A stretch of 64,000 bases of DNA from Leptospira_A soteropolitanensis (GTDB taxonomy: Bacteria > Spirochaetota > Leptospiria > Leptospirales > Leptospiraceae): assembly GCF_026151335.1 (NCBI RefSeq), contig NZ_JAMQPP010000001.1, one strand, 5' to 3'. Both the position numbers and the translations under genes were made by a program. Below, one piece after another: positions 32,828 to 41,889 of the stretch. The stretch's first letter is position 1, and the number at the start of each line of letters is the position of its first letter. The notes under the pieces are model-generated. The model searched no databases. It was given only the letters and a program-made list of their open reading frames with translations, and had not been told where the DNA came from.

Positions 32828-33655
32828 ATGAAGCAAAGTCAATATTTGGTCATCGGTGGATCCGGGGAAGCTGGGCAAAGTGCCATTACCTGCTTAAAAG
32901 CGAAGGATCCTTCTGCCTTTATCATAACAACGACTACAACAAACGAACCAGTGTCGAATGCAGATCTTACACTTTTCGGTAAAACAGCTACAACGGGCCT
33001 TTCCGAAAAAATTCAAGAAGACCTTCAAAATCATAATATTTCGCCCAATTTCAGAGCCATTATTTATACGCCAGCACTCGGGGAAGTAGGATTTCCTATC
33101 ATTGAAAGTTCTCCCAATCAAATCGAAGAAACGTTAGGAATCTGTTTGTATCCCCTTCTCGATTTAGAAGAGTCAATAAAACCTGAGCTTACAATCGCCT
33201 ATTCAGCGTTTTATTGGCTAAGTCATACTTTGTCATTTTATGGGTCTATGGGAGTTGCTAAATACAAAGCTGATAAATGGGCCTTGGAAAATCCCCAAAA
33301 AAGAAAGATCATAAGAGCAGGAACTTTTTATTCCAAAAGTGTTCGCGGAATATCGATTGTCCTCCAACGTACAATGAAAAAAACCAATAATCCAGATCTC
33401 CTAACATTAAAAAGGCGTTATGAAGAGTCCGATCAAAAGTTTATGGATTTTTTCCTTTCTTATGCATGGGAACATGAAAAGGAAGCTTTCCAATCACAAT
33501 GGGAAACTCCCTATCGTCCTACGGAGCGAAGAGATTTAAGCCGTGGATTAGAATATGCTTTGGATGCTAACGAACCCATAGTTACCGTGCTTGGCGATTG
33601 GACCTGGAAAGAAACAAAACTTCCCGTTCTCCCCGATTGGTTTAAACAATTCTAG
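32828..33655 (+). CDS. NAD(P)-binding Rossmann-fold protein (short-chain dehydrogenase-like)
   Basis: 275 residues. The first strand and loop YLVIGGSGEAGQSAI match a dinucleotide-binding GxxGxxG turn. A Ser/Tyr/Lys-like set, YSAFYWLSHTLSFYGSMGVAKYKADKWALE (split here: SAFYW, then YGSMGVAKYKADKW), resembles the short-chain dehydrogenase YxxxK active site. The substrate is unknown. GTAGGA lies 6 nt before the ATG. It is divergent from the ankyrin gene and followed after 56 nt by a zinc alcohol dehydrogenase-like gene, so both may handle related substrates. Confidence 0.68.
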   Translation: MKQSQYLVIGGSGEAGQSAITCLKAKDPSAFIITTTTTNEPVSNADLTLFGKTATTGLSEKIQEDLQNHNISPNFRAIIYTPALGEVGFPIIESSPNQIEETLGICLYPLLDLEESIKPELTIAYSAFYWLSHTLSFYGSMGVAKYKADKWALENPQKRKIIRAGTFYSKSVRGISIVLQRTMKKTNNPDLLTLKRRYEESDQKFMDFFLSYAWEHEKEAFQSQWETPYRPTERRDLSRGLEYALDANEPIVTVLGDWTWKETKLPVLPDWFKQF

Positions 33656-33683
33656 TTGTAACTTTTAATGGGGTTCAACTTAA

Positions 33684-33699
33684 TAGACCAATCGGTATA
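33684..33699. promoter_or_regulatory. TetR-type operator-like palindrome before the dehydrogenase gene
   Basis: TAGACC and GGTATA with an AATC centre form a 16-bp palindrome with one mismatch, similar to many TetR operators of TAGACCNNNNGGTCTA type. It lies 12 nt before the alcohol dehydrogenase-like ATG. No regulator gene is next to it. Confidence 0.4.
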
Positions 33700-33711
33700 C
33701 ATGAGGTATTT

Positions 33712-34734
33712 ATGCGTCGATTGGTGTTTCGTAAAAAAGGGATCTTAGAGTGGGAGGAAACAATTCCACTTACGATCACAGGAGAAAACCAAGCCATAGT
33801 GGAACCCATCTCCATCGCAAGATGTGATTTGGATTTACCCATTCTCAAAGGGGATACTTTATTCCGTTCACCATTCCCAGTAGGTCACGAGTTTGTTGGT
33901 AAAATCAAATCCCTCTCCGAAGACTTGGCAAATATATACTCCGTCGGAATGACAGTCGCTGTACCTTTCCAAATTTCCTGCGGATCTTGCCCGTCTTGTT
34001 TAAACCATCATACTAATTCTTGCGAATCCGTTCCTTATACATCAGGTTATGGAATGCCACCAGGAGCTCATTCTTTTGGTGGAGCCATTGCAGATGAAAT
34101 CAAAATACCATTCGCCAAACAAATGCTATTTGAAATAGATAAAAAAATAGATCCAGTAGGAATCGCTAGTTTCAGTGATAATATTGCAGAAGTCTGGAAA
34201 TTGGCTGGAAGATTTTTAAATCACAAAAAAGATTTAAAGGTTTTGGTAGTAGGAGGTCATGCAGGAAGTATCGGATTATATACCGCTCTTTTTCTCCACC
34301 AAACAAAAAAAGCCGAAGTTTTGTATGTAGATACAGATATTAAAAAAATCGAATTAGCTTCGTCTTTAGGAATCCCTGTGGAACATTTTTCACAGTTTCC
34401 CAAACCTACCAAAAAATACGATTTAGTTTGTGATGCCTCGGCCAACAAACAAGGTTGGGATTTTGCCGTTCGTTCCCTTGGCCGAAATGCTATTTTTAGT
34501 TCCGCTTCTATTTTTTGGACCAATCAATGGGAAATTCCCTATTTAGAAATGTACAACCAAGGTGTAGAAATTCATTTGGGACGTGTGGGGTCCAAAGAAG
34601 CGATGGAAGCACTTTATCCATATATTCTATCTGGGACATTTACGCCGGAAAAGATAGTTACAAAAACAGCTTCCTTTATTGATGCGAAAGAAGCTTGGTT
34701 AGAAGAATCCATTAAACTAGTGATTACAAAATGA
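33712..34734 (+). CDS. Zinc-type medium-chain alcohol dehydrogenase-like protein
   Basis: 340 residues. The N-terminal half carries the catalytic zinc region with VGHEFVG and the structural-zinc loop CGSCPSCLNHHTNSC (four cysteines near 90-104). The C-terminal half is a Rossmann domain with VLVVGGHAGSIGLYT. This is the medium-chain zinc dehydrogenase layout of threonine or sorbitol dehydrogenases. The substrate cannot be told. The start has GAGG 5 nt upstream. The 3' end overlaps the DUF4846 gene by 4 nt. A TetR-like palindrome lies just before it. Confidence 0.82.
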   Translation: MRRLVFRKKGILEWEETIPLTITGENQAIVEPISIARCDLDLPILKGDTLFRSPFPVGHEFVGKIKSLSEDLANIYSVGMTVAVPFQISCGSCPSCLNHHTNSCESVPYTSGYGMPPGAHSFGGAIADEIKIPFAKQMLFEIDKKIDPVGIASFSDNIAEVWKLAGRFLNHKKDLKVLVVGGHAGSIGLYTALFLHQTKKAEVLYVDTDIKKIELASSLGIPVEHFSQFPKPTKKYDLVCDASANKQGWDFAVRSLGRNAIFSSASIFWTNQWEIPYLEMYNQGVEIHLGRVGSKEAMEALYPYILSGTFTPEKIVTKTASFIDAKEAWLEESIKLVITK

Positions 34735-35567
34735 AAAAACAGGAAGGCAAATCCAAAGACTCTAAAATTTATTTTATCATAAAACTTTTGGCGATTACGG
34801 TTCACTTTCCCTCACTTTTTTTGCAAAGTTTATATGCAGAATCGATTCAAGATCGTTTTCCACCTCCCAACGGATTCAAAAGAGTGGATTACCAAAACAA
34901 TAGTTTTGCGACCTACTTACAAAACTTTCCCTTAAAACCCAAAGGAAGTTCTGTTTCTCTCTATAACGGAAAACTTAAAACGAACCAAGTCCATGTTGCC
35001 GTTTTAGATTTTCCCCTGCTAAAAGATGATTTAATCCAATGCGCTGATGCTATTATAAAACTAAGAGCCGAATACTTATATTCACAAAAAAAATACGAAC
35101 AGATTCATTTTAAAATCAGCAATGGTATGAATGTAGAATTCTCTAGATTTATAAAAGGCGAAAGGGTGCAAGTGAATGGAAACAAAACCCATTGGAAAAA
35201 AGGAAAGTTCAAACAAGGAACCGGCCGTGATGTATTCGAAGAATATTTACGATTTATTTACATATATGCCGGAACCATCTCCTTAAAATCCGAATTAAAG
35301 AAAAAAACAATTGGTGATTTAAAACCAGGTAATATTTGGATTGAAGCGGGTTCGCCAGGTCACGCAGTTTTAGTCGTAGACAAATTAACAGGAAAAGACG
35401 GGCAAACTCTTTTTCTTTTGGCACAAAGTTATATGCCTTCCCAAGAAATGCATATCTTAAAATCCCAAAGTATCGATTCTCCTTGGTTTAAAATTCCTCA
35501 AAGTGATTTCTTTCAAACTCCAGAATGGGAATTCCCAACAAAAGAAATTTATGAATTTACAGATTGA
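34731..35567 (+). CDS. DUF4846 family exported protein
   Basis: 278 residues. The N-terminus has a hydrophobic stretch (about 13-35) resembling a signal peptide or anchor. The domain pattern (FPPPNGFKRV, SLYNGKLKTNQVHVAVLDF, QCADAIIKLRAEYLY, GSPGHAVLVVDK) is that of DUF4846. The conserved CADA and GHA(V) blocks suggest an active site, but no activity is known. It overlaps the dehydrogenase gene by 4 nt (ATGA), so the two are translated in one operon. Confidence 0.78.
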   Translation: MKKQEGKSKDSKIYFIIKLLAITVHFPSLFLQSLYAESIQDRFPPPNGFKRVDYQNNSFATYLQNFPLKPKGSSVSLYNGKLKTNQVHVAVLDFPLLKDDLIQCADAIIKLRAEYLYSQKKYEQIHFKISNGMNVEFSRFIKGERVQVNGNKTHWKKGKFKQGTGRDVFEEYLRFIYIYAGTISLKSELKKKTIGDLKPGNIWIEAGSPGHAVLVVDKLTGKDGQTLFLLAQSYMPSQEMHILKSQSIDSPWFKIPQSDFFQTPEWEFPTKEIYEFTD

Positions 35568-35600
35568 AGAATGGATTTCTTTTGTTAACCTGATTAAGAA

Positions 35601-36191
35601 ATGAAAGCACTTAAAAATTTCGCCGTTTATTGTGGTTCTTCCCCTGGCCTAGACCCTTATTACACGACCGCCGCATACGAATTAGGCGAATATCTAGGGA
35701 CCCAACAAATAGGATTGGTTTACGGTGGAGCTAGTGTCGGTCTGATGGGAGCTGTAGCCAACGGTTGTTTATCAAAAAACGGATCAGTTACAGGTGTACT
35801 ACCTAAATTTTTAAAGAAAAAAGAAATCGAACATAGTGGACTCCGAAAACTAATCCTTGTTGATACCATGCATGAGAGAAAACGAGTTATGTTCGACCTA
35901 TCTGATGCATTCATTGTTTTACCGGGTGGATTGGGAACGATGGAAGAATTTTTTGAAATAATCACCTGGTCTCAGTTAGGTTTACACAATAAACCAATTA
36001 TTATCCTTAATTGGCTTGGATTTTACAATCCTCTCCTCGCACTCATACAAAATATGGTAAGTTCTGGTTTTTTAAAAAAAGAAAATGCAGCCTTAGTGCA
36101 ATTCCTTGAAAATTCCAAAGATCTCCTCGTAACCCTTCAAAACTATTCACCGTCTAAGACGGAGAAATGGTTGTCCGAAGGCACAGTCTAA
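35601..36191 (+). CDS. LOG-family (TIGR00730) nucleotide phosphoribohydrolase
   Basis: 196 residues, the usual length for this family. The Rossmann-type opening VYCGSSPG, the GGASVGLMGAVA block and the catalytic PGGLGTMEEFFE with the preceding MHERKRVM region are all present. Such enzymes cleave nucleoside 5'-monophosphates (cytokinin precursors in plants, AMP-like nucleotides in bacteria) to base and ribose phosphate. The residue set looks complete, so activity is likely. It follows the DUF4846 gene by 33 nt and precedes a hypothetical by 27 nt. Confidence 0.9.
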   Translation: MKALKNFAVYCGSSPGLDPYYTTAAYELGEYLGTQQIGLVYGGASVGLMGAVANGCLSKNGSVTGVLPKFLKKKEIEHSGLRKLILVDTMHERKRVMFDLSDAFIVLPGGLGTMEEFFEIITWSQLGLHNKPIIILNWLGFYNPLLALIQNMVSSGFLKKENAALVQFLENSKDLLVTLQNYSPSKTEKWLSEGTV

Positions 36192-36218
36192 GATTCCATT
36201 ACCAATAGGAAATTCAAC

Positions 36219-37001
36219 ATGAGTCATCTGTTAAGTGGTTGTCTACGTTTCGTCCTCGCTGCATTTGTTTTTATCAACTTAGGTATCCTAGCAAATCCAA
36301 AAAATGATCGACAAGGATACCAAGAAACACGTCTCACTCCGCTACGCCAACTGACTCCCGAGGCCAACCAAATTCTGAATGCTCCACCAGAAGTCCAACA
36401 CCAAGTCACTACTTTCGAAAGCCGAGTGATTGACCGCACCGCCTATCCATACATTCAAACTACAATTAACTTTGTCAAAGGCCATCATTCCTATAAGGCA
36501 TTTTTATCCGATGGACAAGAAATTTCCTACTCCACTCGCGGAGAACATATTTGGCATTCTCAATGTTATGGCGACCTATGCATTTTGGTGACACAGAAAA
36601 ATTTGTTAGGTGTTAGTAATTCAAGTTCCGAATGGGAAAAGGGACATCATTTTGGTGAAGAACGTTACCAAGTCGCGATGGGATACAAAGCCGCCTTGGT
36701 CATGAGCGATAGAAAGTTATATTTATATAATAGTTATACCAACCATTGGGAAACCATCAGTCTTGAGCAGGAAATCATTCGTTCCTTTGCCAATCTTTAT
36801 GACAAAGTTGCGATTACAACAACACGCCGAATGATTGTCATTGATTTACCATCGGAAACTAAATTTGAAGAAAATTTACTACTCCGAGGTATCTATCAAT
36901 TCGAAATGCGAGATGGCTTTATCAATTTTTATTCTGGGGATAAACTCTGGATGTTTCGCCACCAAACGGAAAACTTTGAAGAGGTAGATTTAACTGATTA
37001 A
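36219..37001 (+). CDS. Hypothetical exported protein
   Basis: 260 residues with an N-terminal hydrophobic segment (about 5-25, FVLAAFVFINLGILA) like a signal peptide. The remaining sequence is beta-rich with aromatic and Gly-turn patterns (GEHIWHSQCYGDLCILV, GYKAALVMSDRKLYLYNSY) reminiscent of beta-propeller blades, but no family is recognised. AGGA lies 9 nt before the ATG. It is the last gene of a plus-strand run of five and is followed by a 268-nt intergenic region in which I see no gene or clear terminator. Confidence 0.68.
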   Translation: MSHLLSGCLRFVLAAFVFINLGILANPKNDRQGYQETRLTPLRQLTPEANQILNAPPEVQHQVTTFESRVIDRTAYPYIQTTINFVKGHHSYKAFLSDGQEISYSTRGEHIWHSQCYGDLCILVTQKNLLGVSNSSSEWEKGHHFGEERYQVAMGYKAALVMSDRKLYLYNSYTNHWETISLEQEIIRSFANLYDKVAITTTRRMIVIDLPSETKFEENLLLRGIYQFEMRDGFINFYSGDKLWMFRHQTENFEEVDLTD

Positions 37002-37269
37002 AATAACTTTTCAAATAATTTAAAAATATTTGAGCGCTTAGAATCTGTTAGTGGATTATCATTCCATCCCATCACGACCGCGTTTTACGCTACATTCTTT
37101 TCTGCGGAAAGGATCCATAATTAGTTAGATCTGTAAGTGTTGTTAGCGACAGTTTGTTTTTTAGAAACTGGAAAGTCTTTTCCGTTTCATTAGAATAGAG
37201 AAGGAAATGGTCAAAATTTGAAATCATTGTATGTCTTTTTTTTATTATATCTCAAAGGCTTTCGCTAAT

Positions 37270-37983
37270 CTAATTTTGATTCCATGCAACCACTTTTACC
37301 CCTGGTGAATAATGCAATAAGGTAGGTTGGTTGAAGTCTATATATTGATCAAACTTGTTATAGCTGATCTCTATTTTTTTTAAATCAATCTCAAATAATT
37401 CCCAAGGTTTATGATGAATCTCTAAAGGCCTTTGATTTTTTGGATCATCTTTATACAGGCAATACCTTTCTGTTAACCATAAGTCTATATTTTTAGGACT
37501 TTCATTTTTCTTTGTTATTTGAAAATCGATCTCTAACTTGCTTCTATCTCCGGACAATAAATATAAATGAGGATACCTTTTTATATTTGAATGTTCATAA
37601 GGCAACCCAGAAAACAATTTTGCCATAACTGTTGGAATCCATTTTTCTGCTTCAATACTTAAGAAATAAACACCCGGTTTATCCTTTTTCCTTACATAGG
37701 TTCTTAAGTTCACTTCATGAAAATTGGAAAAGTATTGTATTGGAAATGAGTTTCTCGTTTGAATTTGATTCATTGTAAAAGCTACTACTGATACCCAATA
37801 AGATCCATCTATAGAATCCAATTCTAAAAAATCGGGAACGAAATTCCTAAGTATTTCCTCTTTTACTTGATAATGTAAAAAAATAACGTCATTCCATTCC
37901 TGGTACCAAAACCATTTTTTGTTAGGCATTTCCCAAGGCCTATGGTCGGTAGATTTTAAGATGTCATGAAATTCTTTTTCCAT
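37270..37983 (-). CDS. DUF2071 family protein
   Basis: 237 residues. The order of blocks RPWEMPNKKWFWYQEWNDVIFLHYQV (read here as PWEMPNKKW then WNDVIFLHYQV), GSYWVSVVAFTM and NLRTYVRKKDKPGVYFLSIEA matches DUF2071/YqjF-like proteins, which share an acetoacetate-decarboxylase-like fold of unknown activity. The gene is A+T-rich and stands alone between the plus-strand operon and a pair of minus-strand hypotheticals. No function can be assigned. Confidence 0.75.
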   Translation of the reverse strand: MEKEFHDILKSTDHRPWEMPNKKWFWYQEWNDVIFLHYQVKEEILRNFVPDFLELDSIDGSYWVSVVAFTMNQIQTRNSFPIQYFSNFHEVNLRTYVRKKDKPGVYFLSIEAEKWIPTVMAKLFSGLPYEHSNIKRYPHLYLLSGDRSKLEIDFQITKKNESPKNIDLWLTERYCLYKDDPKNQRPLEIHHKPWELFEIDLKKIEISYNKFDQYIDFNQPTLLHYSPGVKVVAWNQN

Positions 37984-38005
37984 TTTGTGTTCTTACATTC
38001 ATCCT

Positions 38006-38968
38006 TCATTCAAGAAGGAATATTTTTTTTACCTGTTGCGGTAAAAAAATAAGGAATTTTTCTTCAGCGCAATCTTCTTTATTTTTATACATCAAGGCGA
38101 CCCTATAAAAATAAGTGCCTGAATTGTTTATTGCACTTTTAACTTTTTTTTCATTTCCGTTAGAATGAAATTCCGATTCAATTGGAGAAAACAATTCGTT
38201 ATTTGCAATTTGCACTACATAATTTTGGAATTTCCCTGTAACATACCTTCTTAATTCACTTAAATCTTGAGTAATGCCGCAATCGATTTCATTATCATAA
38301 ACTGATGGCTCAGTGACTCCAAAATAATTTTTATATGTCCATTGAAAGTCTATCATTTCGGATTTATGAAAGGAATCTCCGTCTTTCGGAGTTATAGAAA
38401 TTATTTGGTCATTCATATCACCAAGTAACAAAAAAAACGCAATTCTACTAAAATCTGTTTCTAAATTTCCGACAGCAGAAGTATTGATCAAAGCAAAACT
38501 TACTAAAATTGGAGTTAAATATTTTAATATGTAAATACTTTTTCCAGACTGCCTCTTTTTAAATTTATAGAACAACAGAAGCAATGGAATATAAACGATT
38601 AGACAGTACATATCCGTTTGGTCAGCAGTACCTTTCGAAGGAATAAAAAACCATAATTTATTCGTCAATAGATCGTTAGTTTTTTGATTCAAGTTTAATA
38701 GAATAAACATAAGAGCTACAAAAAACATACTAACAAATAGAATTTTTGATTCACTAACGTTATATTTTTTAAAATTACAAAAATATAAGGCCAAAGCCGT
38801 TAGCATTAACGGCGTAAAAAACAAACCAATAATATCACTTATTTTTCCAGTAACAAAGTTATGAAATTGGGATTTAAAAATGGCGTCGTTCAAAATCCAA
38901 ATAACAATTGCTAACAAAGAATACTTGGTTGAAAGAATTTTTAGTGAAATACAATTCGAAATTTTCAT
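38006..38968 (-). CDS. Hypothetical membrane protein
   Basis: 320 residues with five or so membrane segments in the first half (about 15-175) and a soluble, probably extracytoplasmic domain after that. The early segment NDAIFKSQFHNFVTGKISDIIGLFFTPL, read as NDAIFK, then FHNFVTGKISDIIGLFF, matches a pattern (ND..LK...TGK.SD..GL) I recall in conserved unannotated proteins of several phyla. Its ATG shares an A with the stop of the upstream gene, so translation is coupled. It is more A+T-rich than its neighbours, which could mark a later acquisition. Confidence 0.65.
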   Translation of the reverse strand: MKISNCISLKILSTKYSLLAIVIWILNDAIFKSQFHNFVTGKISDIIGLFFTPLMLTALALYFCNFKKYNVSESKILFVSMFFVALMFILLNLNQKTNDLLTNKLWFFIPSKGTADQTDMYCLIVYIPLLLLFYKFKKRQSGKSIYILKYLTPILVSFALINTSAVGNLETDFSRIAFFLLLGDMNDQIISITPKDGDSFHKSEMIDFQWTYKNYFGVTEPSVYDNEIDCGITQDLSELRRYVTGKFQNYVVQIANNELFSPIESEFHSNGNEKKVKSAINNSGTYFYRVALMYKNKEDCAEEKFLIFLPQQVKKIFLLE

Positions 38969-39399
38969 TATATTTCTCCCTTGAATGGTTCAAAAATTTT
39001 CCAGTTTTCTAACGGACGAAAAGTACATGATTGGTATCGCGTAAAGATGAGTGTGGCCAAATATTCCTGATCACCTTCATATGTTTTTATATCTTTGGTA
39101 GGGCAGGGCATTGCAGACAATGATCTCAAACAATGGCTTAATGCCTTTATATCGTAAAAAATTCTGCTGCTATTGGAACCACCACCAATCTGTACCCAAG
39201 GATAAGGTTCTTCTTCTTCATTTCCTAATTCTGAAATTGCATATGCGCGTCCTGCGCTATAACCACAACTAATTGTTTTTAATAAAATTATCTTTGAGAT
39301 TTCTCTTTCTGCTTCACTTTTTCTGATCGTATCCTGACCCTTTAGAATCACGAGACAATTTATAAAATTTAAGAAAATCAACACATAGATTCTAGTCAT
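38968..39399 (-). CDS. Small hypothetical exported protein
   Basis: 143 residues, beginning with a hydrophobic segment (about 3-18, YVLIFLNFINCLVIL) resembling a signal peptide, with a Cys that could be a weak lipobox. Cysteines at about 45, 88, 98 and 125 may form disulfides. No family is recognised. GGAG lies just 3-4 nt before the ATG. It is first gene of a two-gene unit with the membrane protein at 38006-38968 (overlap of 1 nt), so the two may form a complex. Confidence 0.6.
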   Translation of the reverse strand: MTRIYVLIFLNFINCLVILKGQDTIRKSEAEREISKIILLKTISCGYSAGRAYAISELGNEEEEPYPWVQIGGGSNSSRIFYDIKALSHCLRSLSAMPCPTKDIKTYEGDQEYLATLIFTRYQSCTFRPLENWKIFEPFKGEI

Positions 39400-39502
39400 A
39401 TACTCCGAAAAAATGATTTAACATTACCATCTAACACCAAGTTACCTTATCGCATTCCAAAAGATAAAGCACAAAAACCGATTCCTAACCGTCTAACCTC
39501 CA

Positions 39503-40126
39503 ATGTTTCCAGAAAAACCTGTTTGGATTTGGAAGGGAGATCCAGAATATGCCTTACTAGAATTAATCCTACTCGTACTATTTTTTTACCTTAGCTTTCG
39601 GATCAGCGCCTACTTCACACATAGGTTCGAACTTGTCTGGATGCATAGCAAACGATTGGACAGGTTGGCCTTTCGGGCTGGCTGCAACCGTGAAGAGCGA
39701 GACCTCCTCCAATCATTCTACTCCCAACTAGACCGCCGCCATCGAGTCTTACTGGCACACAACCATGCTAAAGAATACCTCCGCCAACATTTGCTCCATT
39801 ATATAGCAACCTTGGATTCAAAGGATTTTCCAGGATTCCTTTCCTTGGTCTCGAAATTTTTGGGAACAGCCAATGATCCGAGACCCATTTTTTCCCTTCG
39901 TGAATTTGCCATTGTGCAAGCGGGGACAAAAACTTATTTCGCACAAGTTGTTGATCCAGGATTCGGGGAAGTCCGACTGAAATTGGGATGGAATGGAAGT
40001 CGCCCTCCCACGCCGGGAAATGTCCGGGTCACCGTTTTCCGAAACCCGAAAGGACTCCAGACCATTCGAGGCGAAGCCCGGTGGGACGGACCGGCATCTC
40101 TCTACTTCCTACCTGAGTCCCTGTAG
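39503..40126 (+). CDS. Hypothetical membrane-anchored protein upstream of mreC
   Basis: 207 residues. One membrane helix (about 18-38) follows a short N-terminus. A basic, helical middle (about 45-110, rich in Arg, His and Leu) precedes a C-terminal beta-rich part (about 135-205). I do not recognise it. The C-terminal part recalls a PilZ-like barrel but lacks the RxxxR and DxSxxG residues needed for c-di-GMP binding. It lies 69 nt before mreC on the same strand and uses more G+C than its neighbours, which hints at a role with the shape genes. Confidence 0.62.
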   Translation: MFPEKPVWIWKGDPEYALLELILLVLFFYLSFRISAYFTHRFELVWMHSKRLDRLAFRAGCNREERDLLQSFYSQLDRRHRVLLAHNHAKEYLRQHLLHYIATLDSKDFPGFLSLVSKFLGTANDPRPIFSLREFAIVQAGTKTYFAQVVDPGFGEVRLKLGWNGSRPPTPGNVRVTVFRNPKGLQTIRGEARWDGPASLYFLPESL

Positions 40127-40195
40127 TGAAAAATTGGCCAAAATTGATTCTCGCTTGAAAGATTCTTTCCGATAAAATTAATGTGACATAAGTCC

Positions 40196-41377
40196 ATGAA
40201 GTGGAATCGTATCAATCAAAATGACGAATTGTTTTCCCTACTCTTCGTATTCCTGTTTTCTTTTACTTCCCTAATTTGGAACGGCAACTTCATGGTAAGA
40301 GGGATTGCCAGCTTTCAGGGTGTAGGCGACTTTTTTTCTGGGTCCTTTGATTCCTTTGGATCCCTAATCAAAAGTAGTTATAATAAACTCGAATCTTTCG
40401 AACGAGTCAGAGAAGAGCGTGATTCTTGTTTGAACGTCATGGAAGAATACCGCCAACTTTCCAAAGATGTAGAAAGATTGAAGGCAGAAAATGCCATCCT
40501 TAGACAAGAGCTAAACTTTCCCCTGCATTTAGATTATCCTTCTGTTAGAGCAGAAGTTTTGAGTGTTCGTTTGAATGCAATTTATAGAACCATCATCATC
40601 AACAAAGGCTCAGAAGAAGGAATCAAACCTTATATGCCGGTTGTGGCTCGCGCTTTGGATGAAAAAGGAAAATTTACAGAAGCATTAGTTGGTAAAATTA
40701 TTGCTGTTTCCAAAGGATCTTCGGTCATCCAACCCATCATTAATTCCAACTTTTCTATGGGAGTTTCTATACCCGGTACAAATCTTTGGGCATCACTCAA
40801 TGGAAACAGTGGCCGCGGTACGGATGTTTTGTTAGATTACATTGATGCAGGAATTGTGATAGATCCAAAAGCTATCGGTAATTTTCCTATGGGTCCGAAT
40901 CCCCCGCCGACTTCTTCGAACACTATGTTTACAGAGGGGTTTAGTAAAATTGGAAAAGCAGTATTTAGTTCTGGTGGATCAGGAGTATTCCCCCAGGGAA
41001 TCCCTGTAGGAACGATTATCGAAGAAGGACCAAGGAATGGATCATTTAAAACTGCCATCTTACGTCCGTTTGTTGAATTTGATAAACTCTTACATGTAAT
41101 TGTTTTGAAAAAACAACCTGAAAAATGGAGAGAAGAGTGGCCGGCTGAAAAAACAATCCAAATTGACGGTCCTTATTTTGGTGAAATTGATTTTCCAAAA
41201 GAAAAAGATTATAACAAAAAAGGAAAAGAACCTGAAAAAAGACAAGGTAACTTTCCTTCTACTTTCGGAACTCCTCAATATACAAAACCTTCTGTGAATA
41301 CTAATACACCTGAATCGACGCCCATAACTCCATCCGCTCCTTCTGCCCAAGAAGGACCAAAGGAGGTGACACCATGA
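40196..41377 (+). CDS. mreC: Rod-shape-determining protein MreC
   Basis: 393 residues. An N-terminal membrane helix (about 14-35) is followed by a coiled coil (about 65-105), then the two-barrel MreC domain (about 110-305), recognisable from VLSVRLNAIYRTIIINKGSEEGI and VVARALDEKGKFTEALVGKI. The last 80 residues are a Pro/Thr/Lys-rich tail not found in short MreCs. MreC links the cytoskeleton to peptidoglycan synthases in the elongasome. mreD follows with a 4-nt overlap, then the PBP2 and rodA genes. mreB is absent here. The ATG is 69 nt after the preceding gene. Confidence 0.88.
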   Translation: MKWNRINQNDELFSLLFVFLFSFTSLIWNGNFMVRGIASFQGVGDFFSGSFDSFGSLIKSSYNKLESFERVREERDSCLNVMEEYRQLSKDVERLKAENAILRQELNFPLHLDYPSVRAEVLSVRLNAIYRTIIINKGSEEGIKPYMPVVARALDEKGKFTEALVGKIIAVSKGSSVIQPIINSNFSMGVSIPGTNLWASLNGNSGRGTDVLLDYIDAGIVIDPKAIGNFPMGPNPPPTSSNTMFTEGFSKIGKAVFSSGGSGVFPQGIPVGTIIEEGPRNGSFKTAILRPFVEFDKLLHVIVLKKQPEKWREEWPAEKTIQIDGPYFGEIDFPKEKDYNKKGKEPEKRQGNFPSTFGTPQYTKPSVNTNTPESTPITPSAPSAQEGPKEVTP

Positions 41378-41889
41378 TTTTAGATAAACTTTTTATCGTC
41401 ATAGGATTGTTACTCTCCCATTTCTTAAATGGTTCCAACCTATTTGAATTAGGAAATGCGATTCGACCAGACTTTATGGTCATCTTTGTTGTCTTTTTTG
41501 CTTTAAGGAAAGGTCCTTTGTATGGACTCTGGCTTGGCTTTTTTGGTGGATTACTTACTGATACAGCACTCGGTGGTGAAATAGGTGGAGATGATATTGT
41601 TTATTATAAAATAGGTCTTCATTCTTTTTCCTATGCAATCATCGGTTACTTTGTTGGGAAAATAATGCGAAGCTCATACACTGAGAACTATATTTCGATT
41701 ACAATTTATATTCTTGGAATTACCTTTTTATCCAGACTTATCACTTATCTTTTATTTTTGATGTTCTTCCATTCAAACCAAAGTTATTCCTTTTTATACG
41801 TATCAATGTACAATGCATTTATTGGACCTGCCTTGTTCTTTTTATTCTCTTGGGCATTTCGATTGGATGCTGACGAGGTTAGACAATGA
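41374..41889 (+). CDS. mreD: Rod-shape-determining protein MreD
   Basis: 171 residues with five membrane helices and short loops, the usual MreD length and topology. Family features include GNAIRPDFMVIFVVFFALRKG and GLWLGFFGGLLTDTALGG. MreD is a core inner-membrane part of the elongasome. Overlaps with mreC (4 nt) and the PBP2 gene (4 nt) show coupled translation. The assignment relies mainly on position and topology, since MreD sequences diverge widely. Confidence 0.83.
   Translation: MILDKLFIVIGLLLSHFLNGSNLFELGNAIRPDFMVIFVVFFALRKGPLYGLWLGFFGGLLTDTALGGEIGGDDIVYYKIGLHSFSYAIIGYFVGKIMRSSYTENYISITIYILGITFLSRLITYLLFLMFFHSNQSYSFLYVSMYNAFIGPALFFLFSWAFRLDADEVRQ

Noticed and set aside
37002..37269. 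Gene in the 268-nt gap before the DUF2071 gene
   Set aside because: No start with ribosome-binding site and no convincing hairpin or promoter; I see nothing in it.
39503..40126. PilZ domain (c-di-GMP receptor)
   Set aside because: The beta-rich C-terminus lacks both RxxxR and DxSxxG motifs.
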